This document shows, in pieces, positions 21,623 to 32,454 of a stretch of DNA of 64,000 nucleotides. Made by a program: the position numbers and the translations under genes. A model generated the notes under the pieces. The model searched no databases, was not told the DNA's origin, and saw nothing but the letters and a program-made list of their open reading frames with translations. Origin of the DNA: Gamarada debralockiae (taxonomy: Eukaryota > Ascomycota > Leotiomycetes > Helotiales > Hyphodiscaceae); NCBI GenBank assembly GCA_002803225.1, contig NXFV01001784.1:1-64000 (forward strand), given 5' to 3'. Every line of letters begins with the position of its first letter. Positions within the stretch are counted from its first letter, which is position 1.

Positions 21623-21807
21623 CTGTGGGTAGAGTACCCCACTATATCCGACAGTGTGGAAACTGCTTCGATGCCCGGTACTTGGTGTGACGAGTGGGTC
21701 TTTCAAAACAACGAAGAACGTGAAATAATCAAAAGAAAGAATGATTGTAAGTGGAAATTTGCAAACAGAATAAGGTATCATTACTCATCCCATACAGATG
21801 GCCGTCA

Positions 21808-23198
21808 CTAAAATGCCCGTCCTATCTCAACACGTGGGACATATCCGGCTGGCAACTCGACAGCAGATTCCGTAGTCTCCAACTGCGGCACCTCGTCCAA
21901 GGGACTGCTACTTAGCTCTCCCGGCTTCTGCTCAAGGTTCCAAGTCTGATCCTGTTCTTGTTCTGCTGCCCGAAAGCGCCGTTTCCTTTTCCTGCACACG
22001 ATCAAAGCCGCTGCAGCCACAGCAGCAATTGCCCCGCCAGCGACGCCAACACCAATTCCGATCTTCGTACCCGCTGTGAGCCCAGAATTCGAATGGGAGG
22101 AGAGAGGCGTGGCACTATTCGTGGACTGATTCGTAGCTGATGCGGTCGGTGTTGAGATATTTGATTGGTTGGAAGGGAATAAAGGACGAGTTATATTAGT
22201 TGGGACCAATATGCTTCCAAATTGTCAGCAGTCTTCAAAGTCGAGGACAACCCTTTAATACACCCACTCATCAACAACATGAAAGACCCCATTCGTTACT
22301 AAAAAGTCCCTCGATGTGACCCTGGCAGTGTTAACCCAAATATCTCCATCCTGGACGGTAATCAACAAAGGCAAGCCAGCCAAAGTTATCAATTCAGTCC
22401 CATTTTCAAATGCGGTCGAGTAAACCAGCTCACTGATACTCTGGTACTTCACGAACTCCTCAAGCACTGTCTGGTTGATGCCAGTGATATTCACATGTGC
22501 CAACACTTGTGGAGAGTTGGATACAATGGAGGTTAGATCTGGAATCAAGCCGATGCTTTCGACGAAGGGCCGGTTTTCGGAGTCGAGGAGGCCGCCTACG
22601 TTGCTGAGTGCAATGAAGTAGGATAAATTCGCAGCGGTGATAGTTTCGAGGGGGCTGAATGGCATATATAAAACAGTGTCAATGATGTGAACTATTCCTC
22701 CCGTTGCTATGATATCCTAATCTGGTATTAGACTTCGTTGAGAGAACGTGACATTGCACTCACAGCTGTGAGGACAGTGCTATTGGTTTGCAATGCAGAC
22801 CCAAACACAGCGTTCCCATCATTGAAAGCCTTCACCCGTTGACCGCCGGTCACATTACAATAAGACCTACTCGTCAGAGCCGAAGGGATAAAAAGTGGCG
22901 TGGCCGATAGGTACGCTGACGGATATGTGCCATTCAGCATATGGTATGTCAGGGTCGCCTCGATATAATCGCGTGAGTGATTTCCTGCCAGCCATGTTGA
23001 AAGGGCATCATTCGTTGGTGCGAGAAACGTGAAGTTATCCGCTGATTTGAGCTGTTGCGCAAGGCTGGGAAAGGAAGTAACATATGATAATAGACTGCTC
23101 AATTCGGAATGCGTAGAGAGAATTTGCGGTATTGTTTGAGACGACGCTAACGAGGACAGTACCGAAAACAATACAATAAGCAGGTATTCGGACTTCAT
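21808..23198 (-). CDS. Fasciclin (FAS1) domain membrane protein
   Basis: Predicted cell-surface type I protein with two FAS1 adhesion domains. Exons join(23198..22764, 22716..22268, 22213..21808) give 429 aa. Domain order: signal peptide (MKSEYLLIVLFSVLSSLASS), FAS1-1 (about 22-155; FTFLAPTNDALSTWL, LTYHMLNGTYPS, GIVHIIDTVLYMP across the first intron), FAS1-2 (about 165-297; ANLSYFIALSNVGGLL, FVESIGLIPDL, NGVFHVVDDILVP), a Ser/Thr/Asn-rich stalk with N-glycosylation sites, a membrane helix rich in Gly/Ala (about 346-368) and a basic stop-transfer CRKRKRR. The second intron uses a GTGGGT donor, selected because it gives the conserved VVDDILVPTN. Start at 23198 is preferred over upstream in-frame ATGs because the signal peptide begins there. 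Likely roles are cell adhesion or wall anchoring; ligand unknown. Confidence 0.9.
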
Positions 23199-24099
23199 CC
23201 TGGCATTTGAAGAGCTGGACAAAAGACGAGCAAATGATCGGCGCATTCTTACTCTTAAACAAACCACTTTCCCGATTAACGTGCTTGGCACTTCAGCCTT
23301 ATTCTCCGCCAAGGAAAGCCACCAAGCACTTCATCGGATTTGAGCAACCACACCAACGGCATTGTCTGTTAATTCGCTATGAACGCATGCCAAGATGTTC
23401 CATTTTGTGAATCTCTCAATCTCTCAGAGGGACCAGGGACAATCCAAACCTCTCGCACTCACTCATAGGGATGACGCGAGACGAGGCTTGCAGAACTTCA
23501 GCTATACTACTACGTGCGTATCAGGAAATACCTAGAAAGCCCCTCCAGGGACTTCAGGTAGACATGGTGTATTTTGGGCCGTAAGCAAAGGATAAGAAGG
23601 CTGAATAAAATCACTTCCAGCAGGACCTCTAGCCCCACTTGCACGATAGCCTGAGGCTCTCCAAGAAAAACATCGCGTCTTGGATACAACAAGGGGATTG
23701 GCTGAGAAAATTGGTTCAAAAGAAATACAGAGGGTAAAAAAGAAGCGCAATAACAACAGCTAATGAGGCTGTCAAAAAAAGAAACTTTGTCCAGCAAAGA
23801 CTTCGCCGTATCTGGTCACACAATAATATTCATCATAATCAATTAGTATATACAAAATCAGCGCCAGTTCATATTCAATAGCAACTCCTCGTACCTCCCC
23901 GCAAAATTTCCTTCCACAGACAACAAATGCTCTTGCTCTCACACCACTTCTTTACCTCCTTTAAATTACTTATTCCGACGTGATATTATTGGGTCTCATC
24001 TACTTTTTGTCTTAAACAGTCTGCGTCGTCTCCATCATCCAAGATGGCTTCGAGGCGCCGTGTGGTAGACTGCAGGGCTTAGATCAACCATGGTCCATA
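23199..24099. other. Intergenic 0.9 kb, no gene recognised
   Basis: Promoter side of the FAS1 gene. Overlapping short frames at 23510-23797 have no family resemblance. Confidence 0.5.
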
Positions 24100-24493
24100 C
24101 AATAGAACCTCCATATAAGCATCCTTTTAGATAAGCATACCTGACTAATAAGGATTGAGTTTTGGGTCCCATTATTTTTTGGTGAGCTAATAATCATACC
24201 TCGCTAGAAGCATATGCTTAGATAATTAGGGTCCCGATCTTAAGATCAGTCATGTAACGTAAGATTAGTGATTAAGAGCCTGTAATCACAAGGACCTAGA
24301 CCCTATAATTATAGCGTCCAACAGCTTAAAGATAAGATTAAGCAATTACTCAATATTAGGGACTATAATATCCGAACGCTTAAATTTACAGCAATTAATA
24401 GGCTATAACTCCCCTGATCTTTAGGTCTTAGTACTCTTTATATAAGCATACGTTTTTGGATCCCGATGATGTGCTTATATGGAGGTTGTACTG
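24100..24493. mobile_element. MITE, Tc1/mariner-pogo type, 394 bp
   Basis: Non-autonomous inverted-repeat element. The left end reads CAATAGAACCTCCATATAAGCA and the right end, reverse-complemented, CAGTACAACCTCCATATAAG; both are flanked by TA, the Tc1/mariner/pogo target site. Sub-terminal words recur in inverted form (AAGCATAC, GGGTCC/GGATCC). The interior is A+T-rich with no ORF, so it would depend on a transposase elsewhere. Confidence 0.8.
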
Positions 24494-25044
24494 TAATCAT
24501 GCTATGGATATACAGTCAAAACAGCTAAATAAACTGGAGATCGTTTCGTTGCTGCATACTGTACATGGAAACTCGTTTGTAAGTTCATCCTCTCTGGTAG
24601 ATTAAAGCATTCGTTAAGAATCTGTTAATTGTCTTCGCCTCGACTTGGCTTACTTTTGCAATACGCCACCCCTTGATCCACTCCGAGAAGTGCGATATCG
24701 AATCTGGAGTCAGAGATTGACTATCGCCCCTTGCAGGAGGCAACAGACATGAGATTCGGCTCTTGCACCCACCAGAAAGCAAAGGACTCTTCGGAGCAAG
24801 TACTCAGATCTCGATCAATGTGGCAATACTCCTCGCATTGGCTCAGGGGTATCTTTTTATCGAAGGACGAGTGGCATGACATGGTCGATGGGCGTTGGAA
24901 AAATGAGTAAGCTGTTGCATATGAGCTAGACTTAGAAATAGAGTCACAACCTCATTATTTCTCTTTCGGCGGGAGATCGCACCAGGCGAAGAGCGATGCT
25001 GAAAAGCAACAGATTAGCGAGCGACGAACGAGTCTTGAACGCGA
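24494..25044. other. Intergenic, no gene recognised
   Basis: A 65-codon minus-strand frame (24585-24782) has no support. Nothing else is seen. Confidence 0.45.
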
Positions 25045-25593
25045 ATGCGAAGCCTCGCGTCCATTTTCCCAGTTTATCTACCAGCTAAAGAACGGGAGCG
25101 ATTCAAAGACGAATCGCGGACTGCGGATACCCCAGCGGACATCAACACACGAGCTTACAAAAACGTCAAAGATATATGGGTTGTCAGAGGAATTTGGAAT
25201 ACACGATGGGGCATATTACCGGGGATGTCGTGGAAACATGAAGAGCTTCTTGATGGTCTTGATTTATCTGTTATTCAAGAAATTTCCTCTAGAATACCGT
25301 CAACTGCAGCACAGCCACCTTTCCACAACCAGAACTTCGATCAATTCGCCAAAGCACATCGATCCTCACCGATACAATCTGGGGTCAAAGAAAAACTCCG
25401 TCGAAGGCGTCCGCAAACGGATAACCAAGCTTTGAGCGCCATTGTAGGCCCTATTTCGAAGACACCAAGAGCCAAGATACCAGGACGGCAACCGAATGAC
25501 ACTCAGTCCGCTCAGTTCCCCGGTCAGCCTCGTAGGAGCAAGCGATTGCAGGATCTGCTAGGACATCTACGGATTTACGCCAGCGGGCCTTGA
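25045..25593 (+). CDS. Hypothetical 182-aa basic protein
   Basis: Single frame of 182 codons. The most protein-like part is AYKNVKDIWVVRGIWNTRWG followed by ILPGMSWKHEE (residues about 37-68), a Trp-rich motif I associate with uncharacterised fungal proteins of repeat-rich regions. The remainder is basic and proline-rich and ends PGQPRRSKRLQDLLGHLR. No signal peptide or membrane helix. A coding-like frame just upstream (about 24990-25070) suggests the true start may lie in an earlier exon. The end of the frame runs into repeat-like G/C-rich sequence. May be a decayed or transposon-associated gene; function not assigned. Confidence 0.4.
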   Translation: MRSLASIFPVYLPAKERERFKDESRTADTPADINTRAYKNVKDIWVVRGIWNTRWGILPGMSWKHEELLDGLDLSVIQEISSRIPSTAAQPPFHNQNFDQFAKAHRSSPIQSGVKEKLRRRRPQTDNQALSAIVGPISKTPRAKIPGRQPNDTQSAQFPGQPRRSKRLQDLLGHLRIYASGP

Positions 25594-25807
25594 GGTCGAA
25601 TGCAAAGCCCATGGGGTCTCCAAGAGACGGAATGGTTTTATTTAGAGGTAGGGCGCGTCATAGTGCACCATGGGGCCCTAACTACCCCTTAGAACTGCAC
25701 TATGAGTCGACCCCGGCCCGCAGCAGGGAAGGAGAGGTTAAACTAGCCCACGTGGGCCCCTAAACCAGTAGTGAACTATCTTAGTGTAAAATATAATTAA
25801 AAAATTT

Positions 25808-25851
25808 ATAATGTCTGTCCCTGGGTCAAGAGACGCACCCTGTCGCGAGAC
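25808..25851 (+). repeat. Inverted repeat arm bracketing HET gene, left
   Basis: Contains CCCTGGGTCAAGAGACGCAC followed by CCTGT. The reverse complement of 29498-29546 reads CCCTGGGTCGAGAGACGCAC followed by CCTGT, with weaker similarity on both sides (TTTATAATGTCTG versus CTATATAACGTCC). The arms face each other over 3.7 kb. Confidence 0.75.
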
Positions 25852-26339
25852 AAAGATACGGTTTAGGCATCTCAAGTCTCTCGCTTGCAAGTCTACAAAG
25901 TTGTTATTAATATGTCACTGTTCTTCAGCCATTTCTCCCCTAGGAAACCAGTCTACCACGAGAAAATTCCTGCGGTCAATTATGCTATCGATCGTTTCGT
26001 TGACGCCATCGATTGCTGCTTCACCTGTTCCCCCCTACTTAATCACGATTGTCAGAGTCTCTTCGAAGTTCGGAGCACTTAGGTAAAGGTTCTATAAAGA
26101 AAGAATATAGCTCCAAGTTTTGAAGACATTTAGAGAGGAGAATGAAGAAGTCCGGGAGTTACGCTGTTCGAGGATGTCAAGATTTAAGCTTAGTCGGCAA
26201 TAATACAATGGTTTAATTGGCTCAACAGAGTAGGGATGAATTCAGAGGGTGTTCAGTTGCTTAATATTCATACTGTGATCGATGCACAGTCCCCTATTTA
26301 TACTACAAGAGAGCTCCTGTACTACCGGATGCAGTATAC

Positions 26340-26380
26340 ACTATTGATCAATAGTTTATTGAACTATTGAACAATAGTTC
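26340..26380. repeat. Adjacent palindromes in HET upstream region
   Basis: A perfect 16-bp palindrome ACTATTGATCAATAGT (26340-26355) is followed five bases later by a 9-bp stem with a 2-base loop, GAACTATTGAACAATAGTTC (26361-26380). The CTATTG/CAATAG word therefore occurs four times in 41 bp. Could be a regulatory site or part of a transposon end. Confidence 0.8.
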
Positions 26381-26931
26381 TCCCCTTTATTGTATGCTTT
26401 CAGCAGTATCCCTTAACTGACGTTTTCAGCTTGTTGCCTCAGGCTGCCAGCATACAAAATTCCTGACAGCGGAGAGTAACACAAAACATCACGTGTCTTA
26501 GCTTTAGTAATTAGTGCTAATAGCGTGCTTTAGCCTCAATTAGCCCAGTAAAATTTGACAACTAAAACACTTTAATGATTTAAAGTTAGCCGACATTTCT
26601 ATGCGCTAGCACCATTATGGATTAGATCCTCTCATCCTCTGCTAAATGGGGTCACACGTGATTTGTGCTTGAGGATATCATGACATAGGTGGCGCTACCA
26701 CTTGTTGAGGATATTCAGGTCAGTTGGCTAGAATGAAGGCTCTGCTATTCTATCAACAGTTGCGCTTCTTCTTCAGTCACTAATTGCTTATGTCCCTCCT
26801 CAAAGTTTCAAGTCGCGGCCAACCTCTAAAACAATATTGCGCCAGTTCAGGTGTTGCATTACTTTTGTCTTTCCGCTTGCAAAGGCAGACGCAGAGATTT
26901 GTGAAAGGGCTATTTCTGTTTAAGGATCGTG

Positions 26932-28776
26932 ATGGCTAGTGCTATATACCATGCTTTAGGCTCTCAAAATGGCAGTATACGTCTGCTACAACTCAATTCG
27001 GGTGGATGGAGCGACAAAATTTCCTGTGATCTGATAAATACCTGTTTGTCAGACGACCTAGTCTTTGAAGCCCTCTCCTATGTGTGGGGAGATGATGCAG
27101 ACACAGTTGCCATAATCTTATGCGGCAGAGGCGCTAGTATCAAAGCGAATCTAGCGTCAGCTCTACGCCATCTTCGCCTTTCAGACTCAGTGCGGAATCT
27201 CTGGGTAGACGCCTTGTGTATTAATCAGACGGACGTCGCTGAAAGAAGCCAGCAAGTCACACTCATGGGAGAAATATATACAAAAGCCGAGAAAGTTATA
27301 GTTTGGCTTGGCCAAGCACAAGCCGGAGACAGTTCAACCATCGATGTCATGATTCAACTGGCAGCCAATGACAAGATGCACTGGATAAAATCAAAGCCGT
27401 CCGAAGATGGGGTGGGGTTTAAAACGAATGACTACTTGCTGGATTTATTGATTTTTTTAAAAAATCCTTGGTGGGGAAGAATTTGGACGATTCAAGAATA
27501 TATCCTTGCCCAGAAAACAGAATTCTTGTGTGGACCTCACTGCTTTCCCGGCAGCACTTTACCTGCTTTAGCAAAGTCATATTTCAAACATTCTAAGAGG
27601 TGCTGTAACTTTCCTGTGGATATTAAAAGTTTGGAGATTTCAGGGATATTCAACCAGATGACTACCATCTTGGACTTCGAGAACTTCAGAGCTCAGATTG
27701 GCCGAGTCAGCTTCCTAGAATTGGCCAGCTCGTTTCGAACTCGAGAAACCAGCGACCTTCGCGACAAAATATACGGGTTACTAGGACTTTCGGAGACATA
27801 TAGTGCAGAGCTTGTGGATTATAGCCTTTCTACTGAAGAGGCCTACGAGGAAGCTACTATACAAATTATAAGTAGCACAGGAAAACTTAACGCCTTTAGT
27901 CATATATTCGCTGTCGAAGATTCACCTACTCAACCACATTCAGGATTTGTCACAGCCATACCTACGTGGACTCCAAACTGGTCACTATATCTCGATAGTA
28001 GAAGTGTTCAAGATTTAAAGCTTCGCGCTAGATACCTTTCTCTCTTCAGAGCGTCGGCAGACTTCCTAGCTAGTATCGTGCGACGAAGTCCTGGAAAGCT
28101 AACATTAAGGGCTATGCATTGGGATGTTCTAGAGCAATTAGGGACAGCGATGGATGGCCGCGGTTACGACTTTCTTATCTATTGTGGATGGAGGTCAATG
28201 GCTGGTGGTTGTACAAGTCTGCAAGAGACGTATGTGACTGGGGGATCATGGATTGATGCATTTTGGCGCACACTCTGTATCGATGTTGATTGTTGCACCT
28301 CCAAAAGAGCTGATGCAAGCATGGAAAGATTGTATGACTTGTGGTGGTGGGCAGAGTTGTTATCGCAGCCTGACTCACGAAGAGAACATGCAGCTTTCCA
28401 AGCATACACGACAACGAGTCATGCAGAAGAACTAAAGCTTCTCATGGCCTTTATTCGCCCACACGAAATACCCAGTATACACAATCTCCGTGATCACATA
28501 AGGTCTTCTACAATGAGAAGGAGATTTTTCATCTCGAAAAAGGGTTATATAGGCCTAGCACCTGCGAACGCCCAGATTGGAGACACAGTTAGCATCATAC
28601 ATGGCGGAAATGTCCCATACGTGTTGAGACGGAAGGCTGTTGAGATCCCTGGCGGGGAAAATATTCCACACTGGGAATTCGTAGGAGACGCTTACGTGCA
28701 TGGCTTGATGGACGGAGAAGCGACGGAATCTACCGGAGGCTACGTATCAAATGCTCAGGAACTAACTCTAATGTAG
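26932..28776 (+). CDS. HET-domain protein, intact
   Basis: Heterokaryon-incompatibility-type protein, 614 aa, single exon, no breaks. In this class the HET domain acts as a cell-death effector on recognition of a non-self partner. The three conserved HET blocks are present: EALSYVWGDD (46-55), LWVDALCINQTDVAER (90-105) with VIVWLGQA (122-129), and WWGRIWTIQEYILA (180-193), then RDKIYGLLGLS (about 276-286). The C-terminal part has the usual tail, including KKGYIGLAPANAQIGDTVSI and PYVLRRKAVEI. No NACHT, TPR or WD repeats are attached. Start taken at the ATG 26932. It lies alone, with long repeat-rich flanks and inverted repeat arms at 25808 and 29498. It is the only undamaged HET gene in the window. 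Confidence 0.92.
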   Translation: MASAIYHALGSQNGSIRLLQLNSGGWSDKISCDLINTCLSDDLVFEALSYVWGDDADTVAIILCGRGASIKANLASALRHLRLSDSVRNLWVDALCINQTDVAERSQQVTLMGEIYTKAEKVIVWLGQAQAGDSSTIDVMIQLAANDKMHWIKSKPSEDGVGFKTNDYLLDLLIFLKNPWWGRIWTIQEYILAQKTEFLCGPHCFPGSTLPALAKSYFKHSKRCCNFPVDIKSLEISGIFNQMTTILDFENFRAQIGRVSFLELASSFRTRETSDLRDKIYGLLGLSETYSAELVDYSLSTEEAYEEATIQIISSTGKLNAFSHIFAVEDSPTQPHSGFVTAIPTWTPNWSLYLDSRSVQDLKLRARYLSLFRASADFLASIVRRSPGKLTLRAMHWDVLEQLGTAMDGRGYDFLIYCGWRSMAGGCTSLQETYVTGGSWIDAFWRTLCIDVDCCTSKRADASMERLYDLWWWAELLSQPDSRREHAAFQAYTTTSHAEELKLLMAFIRPHEIPSIHNLRDHIRSSTMRRRFFISKKGYIGLAPANAQIGDTVSIIHGGNVPYVLRRKAVEIPGGENIPHWEFVGDAYVHGLMDGEATESTGGYVSNAQELTLM

Positions 28777-29497
28777 GCAATACAGGTGGGAATGCCATCT
28801 TTATGATCCGAAACCTGCTGATGAAATCTGTACCCGACGTCGATTTTTGTTGGATCAATTGGTTGATTTTATCTAGTAATTACAATACAGTAAATATACC
28901 ATTGTAGGTTGCTTTTAATTGCTGACCACGTGATCCCGATAAGAAGCACTTATCAAACAATTTTCGGCGAGTCAGCCAGTCGTCAGGCAGAACTCCACTT
29001 TTAGCGCGTGACCCTCACAGAGAAGGGGCGCTACAAGCAGCTACACAGTCAGCAGCCACAAGCTTTATTATGTAAGACACAATACATTTTACAAAGATTC
29101 AGTAACTACTATACAGTTGACCAGGATCCTTGATTGCTTGATTGGGGGTACCAACTTATGTAGCAACGACGCATAGCGCAGCGCGCCCCGGCCCGCCGCA
29201 AGACTGACAATGACTTCTCAGCATTGTAGTAAGACTCGGAAATCCAGATCCAATTGTTCTATGAGTTTAAAAGGCAACAAGAGCTCGATAGTGGTGCAGC
29301 AGGTCAAGGGGTCCTATTACACCATAGAAGGAGGCCCTCCGCAAATCAGGGGGGTAGCGACGACGCAGTCGTAATTTTCGGAGTAACCGGGTCAAGAGTG
29401 TTCGGGAGGGGGCATACAACATATTGATATAAAATTACGAGAATTTTAACTCGTTCACAGAGTAAGAGCCGCTTGAATTCAAAGTACCTATGGATTG
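28777..29497. other. Downstream flank of HET gene, no gene recognised
   Basis: No coding frame recognised; A/T-rich at first, then a G/C-rich patch near 29170-29200 (GCGCGCCCCGGCCCGC). Confidence 0.45.
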
Positions 29498-29546
29498 CCT
29501 CGTAACAGGGTGCGTCTCTCGACCCAGGGATGGACGTTATATAGCT
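29498..29546 (-). repeat. Inverted repeat arm bracketing HET gene, right
   Basis: Minus-strand copy of the arm at 25808-25851 (ACAGGGTGCGTCTCTCGACC on the plus strand). Confidence 0.75.
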
Positions 29547-30521
29547 AAATTTAGAGTTATATATAACTAAGAATAGATCATCTTCTTACTATTTAATCCT
29601 AATACATATAGTATTAAAGTGAAGTGCGGGCGAGGCGTTGAGAGGCATGGTGACAGCACTATTGCGAAAGGAATGCATAATTCTGCTGAAGAAGAACGAC
29701 AGAGAGCAATTCGAGGTCAAGGAATGAGCGAATTCAGAGGAAGTGGGTTGAGAGAGCAAGCTGGTGGATTGCGAGAGGGATTCAGGCAAAAGGCTGAGGG
29801 GAGGAATCAGCTGAGACGCAGGAGTGGGAGTGCGCAGCGCCCGCTGGTAGGTCATACTTTGGACCGGGTTGAGGAGAGGGAAGTTGGTGTTTGAATTTGA
29901 ACGATGATGATGTGATATAAGGAATGTAGTATGAAGTTGATATCTTTGGGAATATATGGTCTATAATGGAAAGGCGTTTGGATGGGAATAACTTGATAGA
30001 CCGTGTTGGAAACAAATAGTGATTGACAATCGCTTTAACTTCCCTAATTTCACGTCTTGATTTTGTGATCTTCAAGTGAATCAAGTCCTACCGTGAGAGA
30101 TCTCTTACCAAGTACGGATCATTTTCCCGCTCCGCGGTCCCGGTTTGGTGACGACCATGACGCAGCGAATGGACTTTCTCTTCGAGACGGTAGCAACAAA
30201 CGACTTTGTTATGGGATCGAGAAGTCCGCAAAAGGGGAGGAGGATGCGCAGTTAGTCTGGATTCTATCTCGTCCATTGCACGTCTCACACACTCCTTCAA
30301 TATAAGTTCTACGAGTTGTGCAGCCGTTCGCGAAGCCCTGGTAAGTTTCCGGAGATTTTGGACAATTTTATTCGTCATTGCCAGCAGGTAAGAGCGTTGA
30401 TGATATATCTGTGCCTTTGGTGGTGTGTTTTTTATGTTTCAATATCTCAGTAGCACTTCAACCCGTTCATTGTTTTCCATTCCTCTTTCCTACTCATACT
30501 CCTTGCCCTGCAATAATCAAG
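29547..30521. other. Intergenic about 1 kb, no gene recognised
   Basis: Short opposing frames at 29589-30378 without motif support. Includes the upstream region of the FAD monooxygenase pseudogene. Confidence 0.4.
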
Positions 30522-31807
30522 ATGGACGCATACAATGACTCATTCGCACCTCCCCGTGCCCAGAAACCCCTCAAAATCATAATAGTAGGCGCCGGAATCG
30601 CCGGTCTCGCCTCAGCAATCGGTCTCAAAAAAAACAGGCCACGATGTAGTAACCTACGAGCAAATGTGCGAGATTGCCGAAGTAGGCACAGAGATACAGA
30701 TAGCTCCCAACGCCACAAGGATAATGGGACGTTTTGGGTTGCTTTGGGAGATTATGGAGAAGGCGGACGTTCTCGAACGGAATAGTTGGAGGAGGTTGGA
30801 GGATGGGAGGGAGTTAGGAATGGCGGAGTTGATGCCTGGTGTGAGTGTTCTGTTTTGTTTTGGGGTTGGAGAGGGGAGAGAGGGGAGCGGTGGGGATGGA
30901 AAGATTGAGCTGACGTGGGAATTATGATAGATCGGACACAAATACCACGCCTCAGTCTCCGTAATCCACCGCGGTGGCCTCAAGGCTATCCTCCTGCGAG
31001 CCGTACGTGATTCCTACGTCCCCATCCATCTCAACCTTAAATCACATCTGCCGACCCCTCATTCCCCACCCCGCGTCAAACTCGGGTCCAGATAATGGGC
31101 CACAGGAGACGTAGTCATCTGCGCCGATGGCATCACATCCGATATCCGTGGCTAAATGGCCTCCACGCGCGGCGTAACAAACCACTCTCGTCCAAGGGAG
31201 ACACAGCGTATTAAGTCTTCATACCGAAAGAGAAGATGATAGGAGACGAGAAAGCGCTTCAGTTGCTGAAGGAGAATGTAAGGATGCGGTGGATGGGGCC
31301 AGGAGGACATATCATGGCTTATCCGATTAAGAGCAACGCAGTGTACAACATGGCTCTTCTGCACCCGGCGAAACCAACTCAGAATGCGAATGAAGAGAGT
31401 TGGACGAATAAGGGTGATAAGAGGAGATGATGGCGTCTTACAGGGGCTGGAATCCCATGGTCAAAGGCCTTCTTTCCTATGTCCCTGAGGGCGAGGTCAT
31501 GGAATGGACACTCGACAACCATCGTCCGCTGCCGAACCGAATTGAGAATAAATGCGTACCGATAGGGGACGCGTGTCATCCCATGTTACCGTACGTTGCG
31601 CAGGGCGCGGCGCAGGCGATTGAAGATGCCGGTGTGTTGACTTATGCGTTGAGCTTGGTGGGGAAGAAAGGGATTGATATGGCGTTGAAGGATTATGAGG
31701 CGGTTAGGAAGGAGAGCAGCGAGCGGATACAGAATTCCGCGGTGATGATGAGGAAGATGCTGCATTTGCCGGATGGGAAGGAGCAGAAGGCGGGGGATGA
31801 GGGTTAG
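30522..31807 (+). pseudogene. FAD-dependent monooxygenase (salicylate hydroxylase-like) pseudogene
   Basis: Once a group A flavoprotein aromatic hydroxylase. The Rossmann motif IIIVGAGIAGLASAIGL follows the ATG at 30522. A run of eight A at about 30629-30636 has one base too many and shifts the frame; the expected VVTYEQMCEIAEVGTEIQIA continues in another frame. An intron (GTGAGT near 30840 to GATAG near 30931) leads to GHKYHASVSVIHRGGLKAIL. TAA stops follow at 31093-31095 and 31153-31155, with another frame change and TAA at 31212-31214. The FAD-binding GD motif (CVPIGDACHPMLPYVAQGAA, about 31554-31613) is intact in the last frame, which begins after a further shift near 31425. Three nonsense codons and at least three frameshifts make it non-functional. 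Confidence 0.88.
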
Positions 31808-32454
31808 GGATGGGTGGACATAATCGGACTTATGGGCGGATTTTTTGTGGCAAAACTTCATGTGAGGTGAGCCTTTGGCATGAATTGAATGAGGTGTTAA
31901 ACATTTCATTACTGACAATTGAATACAAGAACGGATGTGATGAAAGATAATGTGGATAATTGAGACAGGTGGGTTGCCAAAGTGGAGGAGCAGAATCTGA
32001 AAGCTACCATGTATTGAGGCAAAGCACTTGCTATGCTCATAAGGATATTTGGGTCTTCCAATTGGTCCATGAATGGCCTTCAACGAAGTGACGAAAGCGG
32101 CAGCACCTGCGGGATTCGTACTGATGCCGGATGAAATACCCGGGTTCATTGAAAATATCACTTCAACTAGGACTCAGTGATGAAATCAAATACAGCCACT
32201 GTCTTTCATAGTGCCATGTCGCTTTTCAGGATAGATTGACCTTTCGCGGATTTGAAAAATGAAGACAGACTGGCGGATGAATATGATCCGATTCGAATTC
32301 CTCCGATCTCATCTGGCCGTACAATTGAGCCCTAACTTATAGGAGATGTATTGCAACAAGGAAGCGCTACCTTGAGACGCCACATTAAATCCTAGCTCAA
32401 ATTTGACCGTTCAATGAATATTGTCCCAAACTAGAAAAATTTCAAATCCAACGC
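31808..32454. other. Intergenic 0.65 kb, no gene recognised
   Basis: Converging 3' flanks of the monooxygenase relic and the next minus-strand gene. The minus-strand ORF 31586-32161 is mostly antisense to the relic. Confidence 0.5.

Larger units (their letters stand above)
25594..26931. promoter_or_regulatory. 1.3-kb upstream region of the HET gene
   Basis: No gene recognised. Holds one arm of an inverted repeat (25808-25851), G/C-rich palindromic words near 25670-25760 (GGGGCCC, CCCACGTGGGC), and a symmetric A/T cluster at 26340-26380. The base composition changes abruptly between G/C-rich and A/T-rich blocks, as expected of layered transposon debris. Confidence 0.4.

Noticed and set aside
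31586..32161. 191-codon minus-strand frame
   Set aside because: Largely antisense to the last, well-conserved part of the FAD monooxygenase relic.
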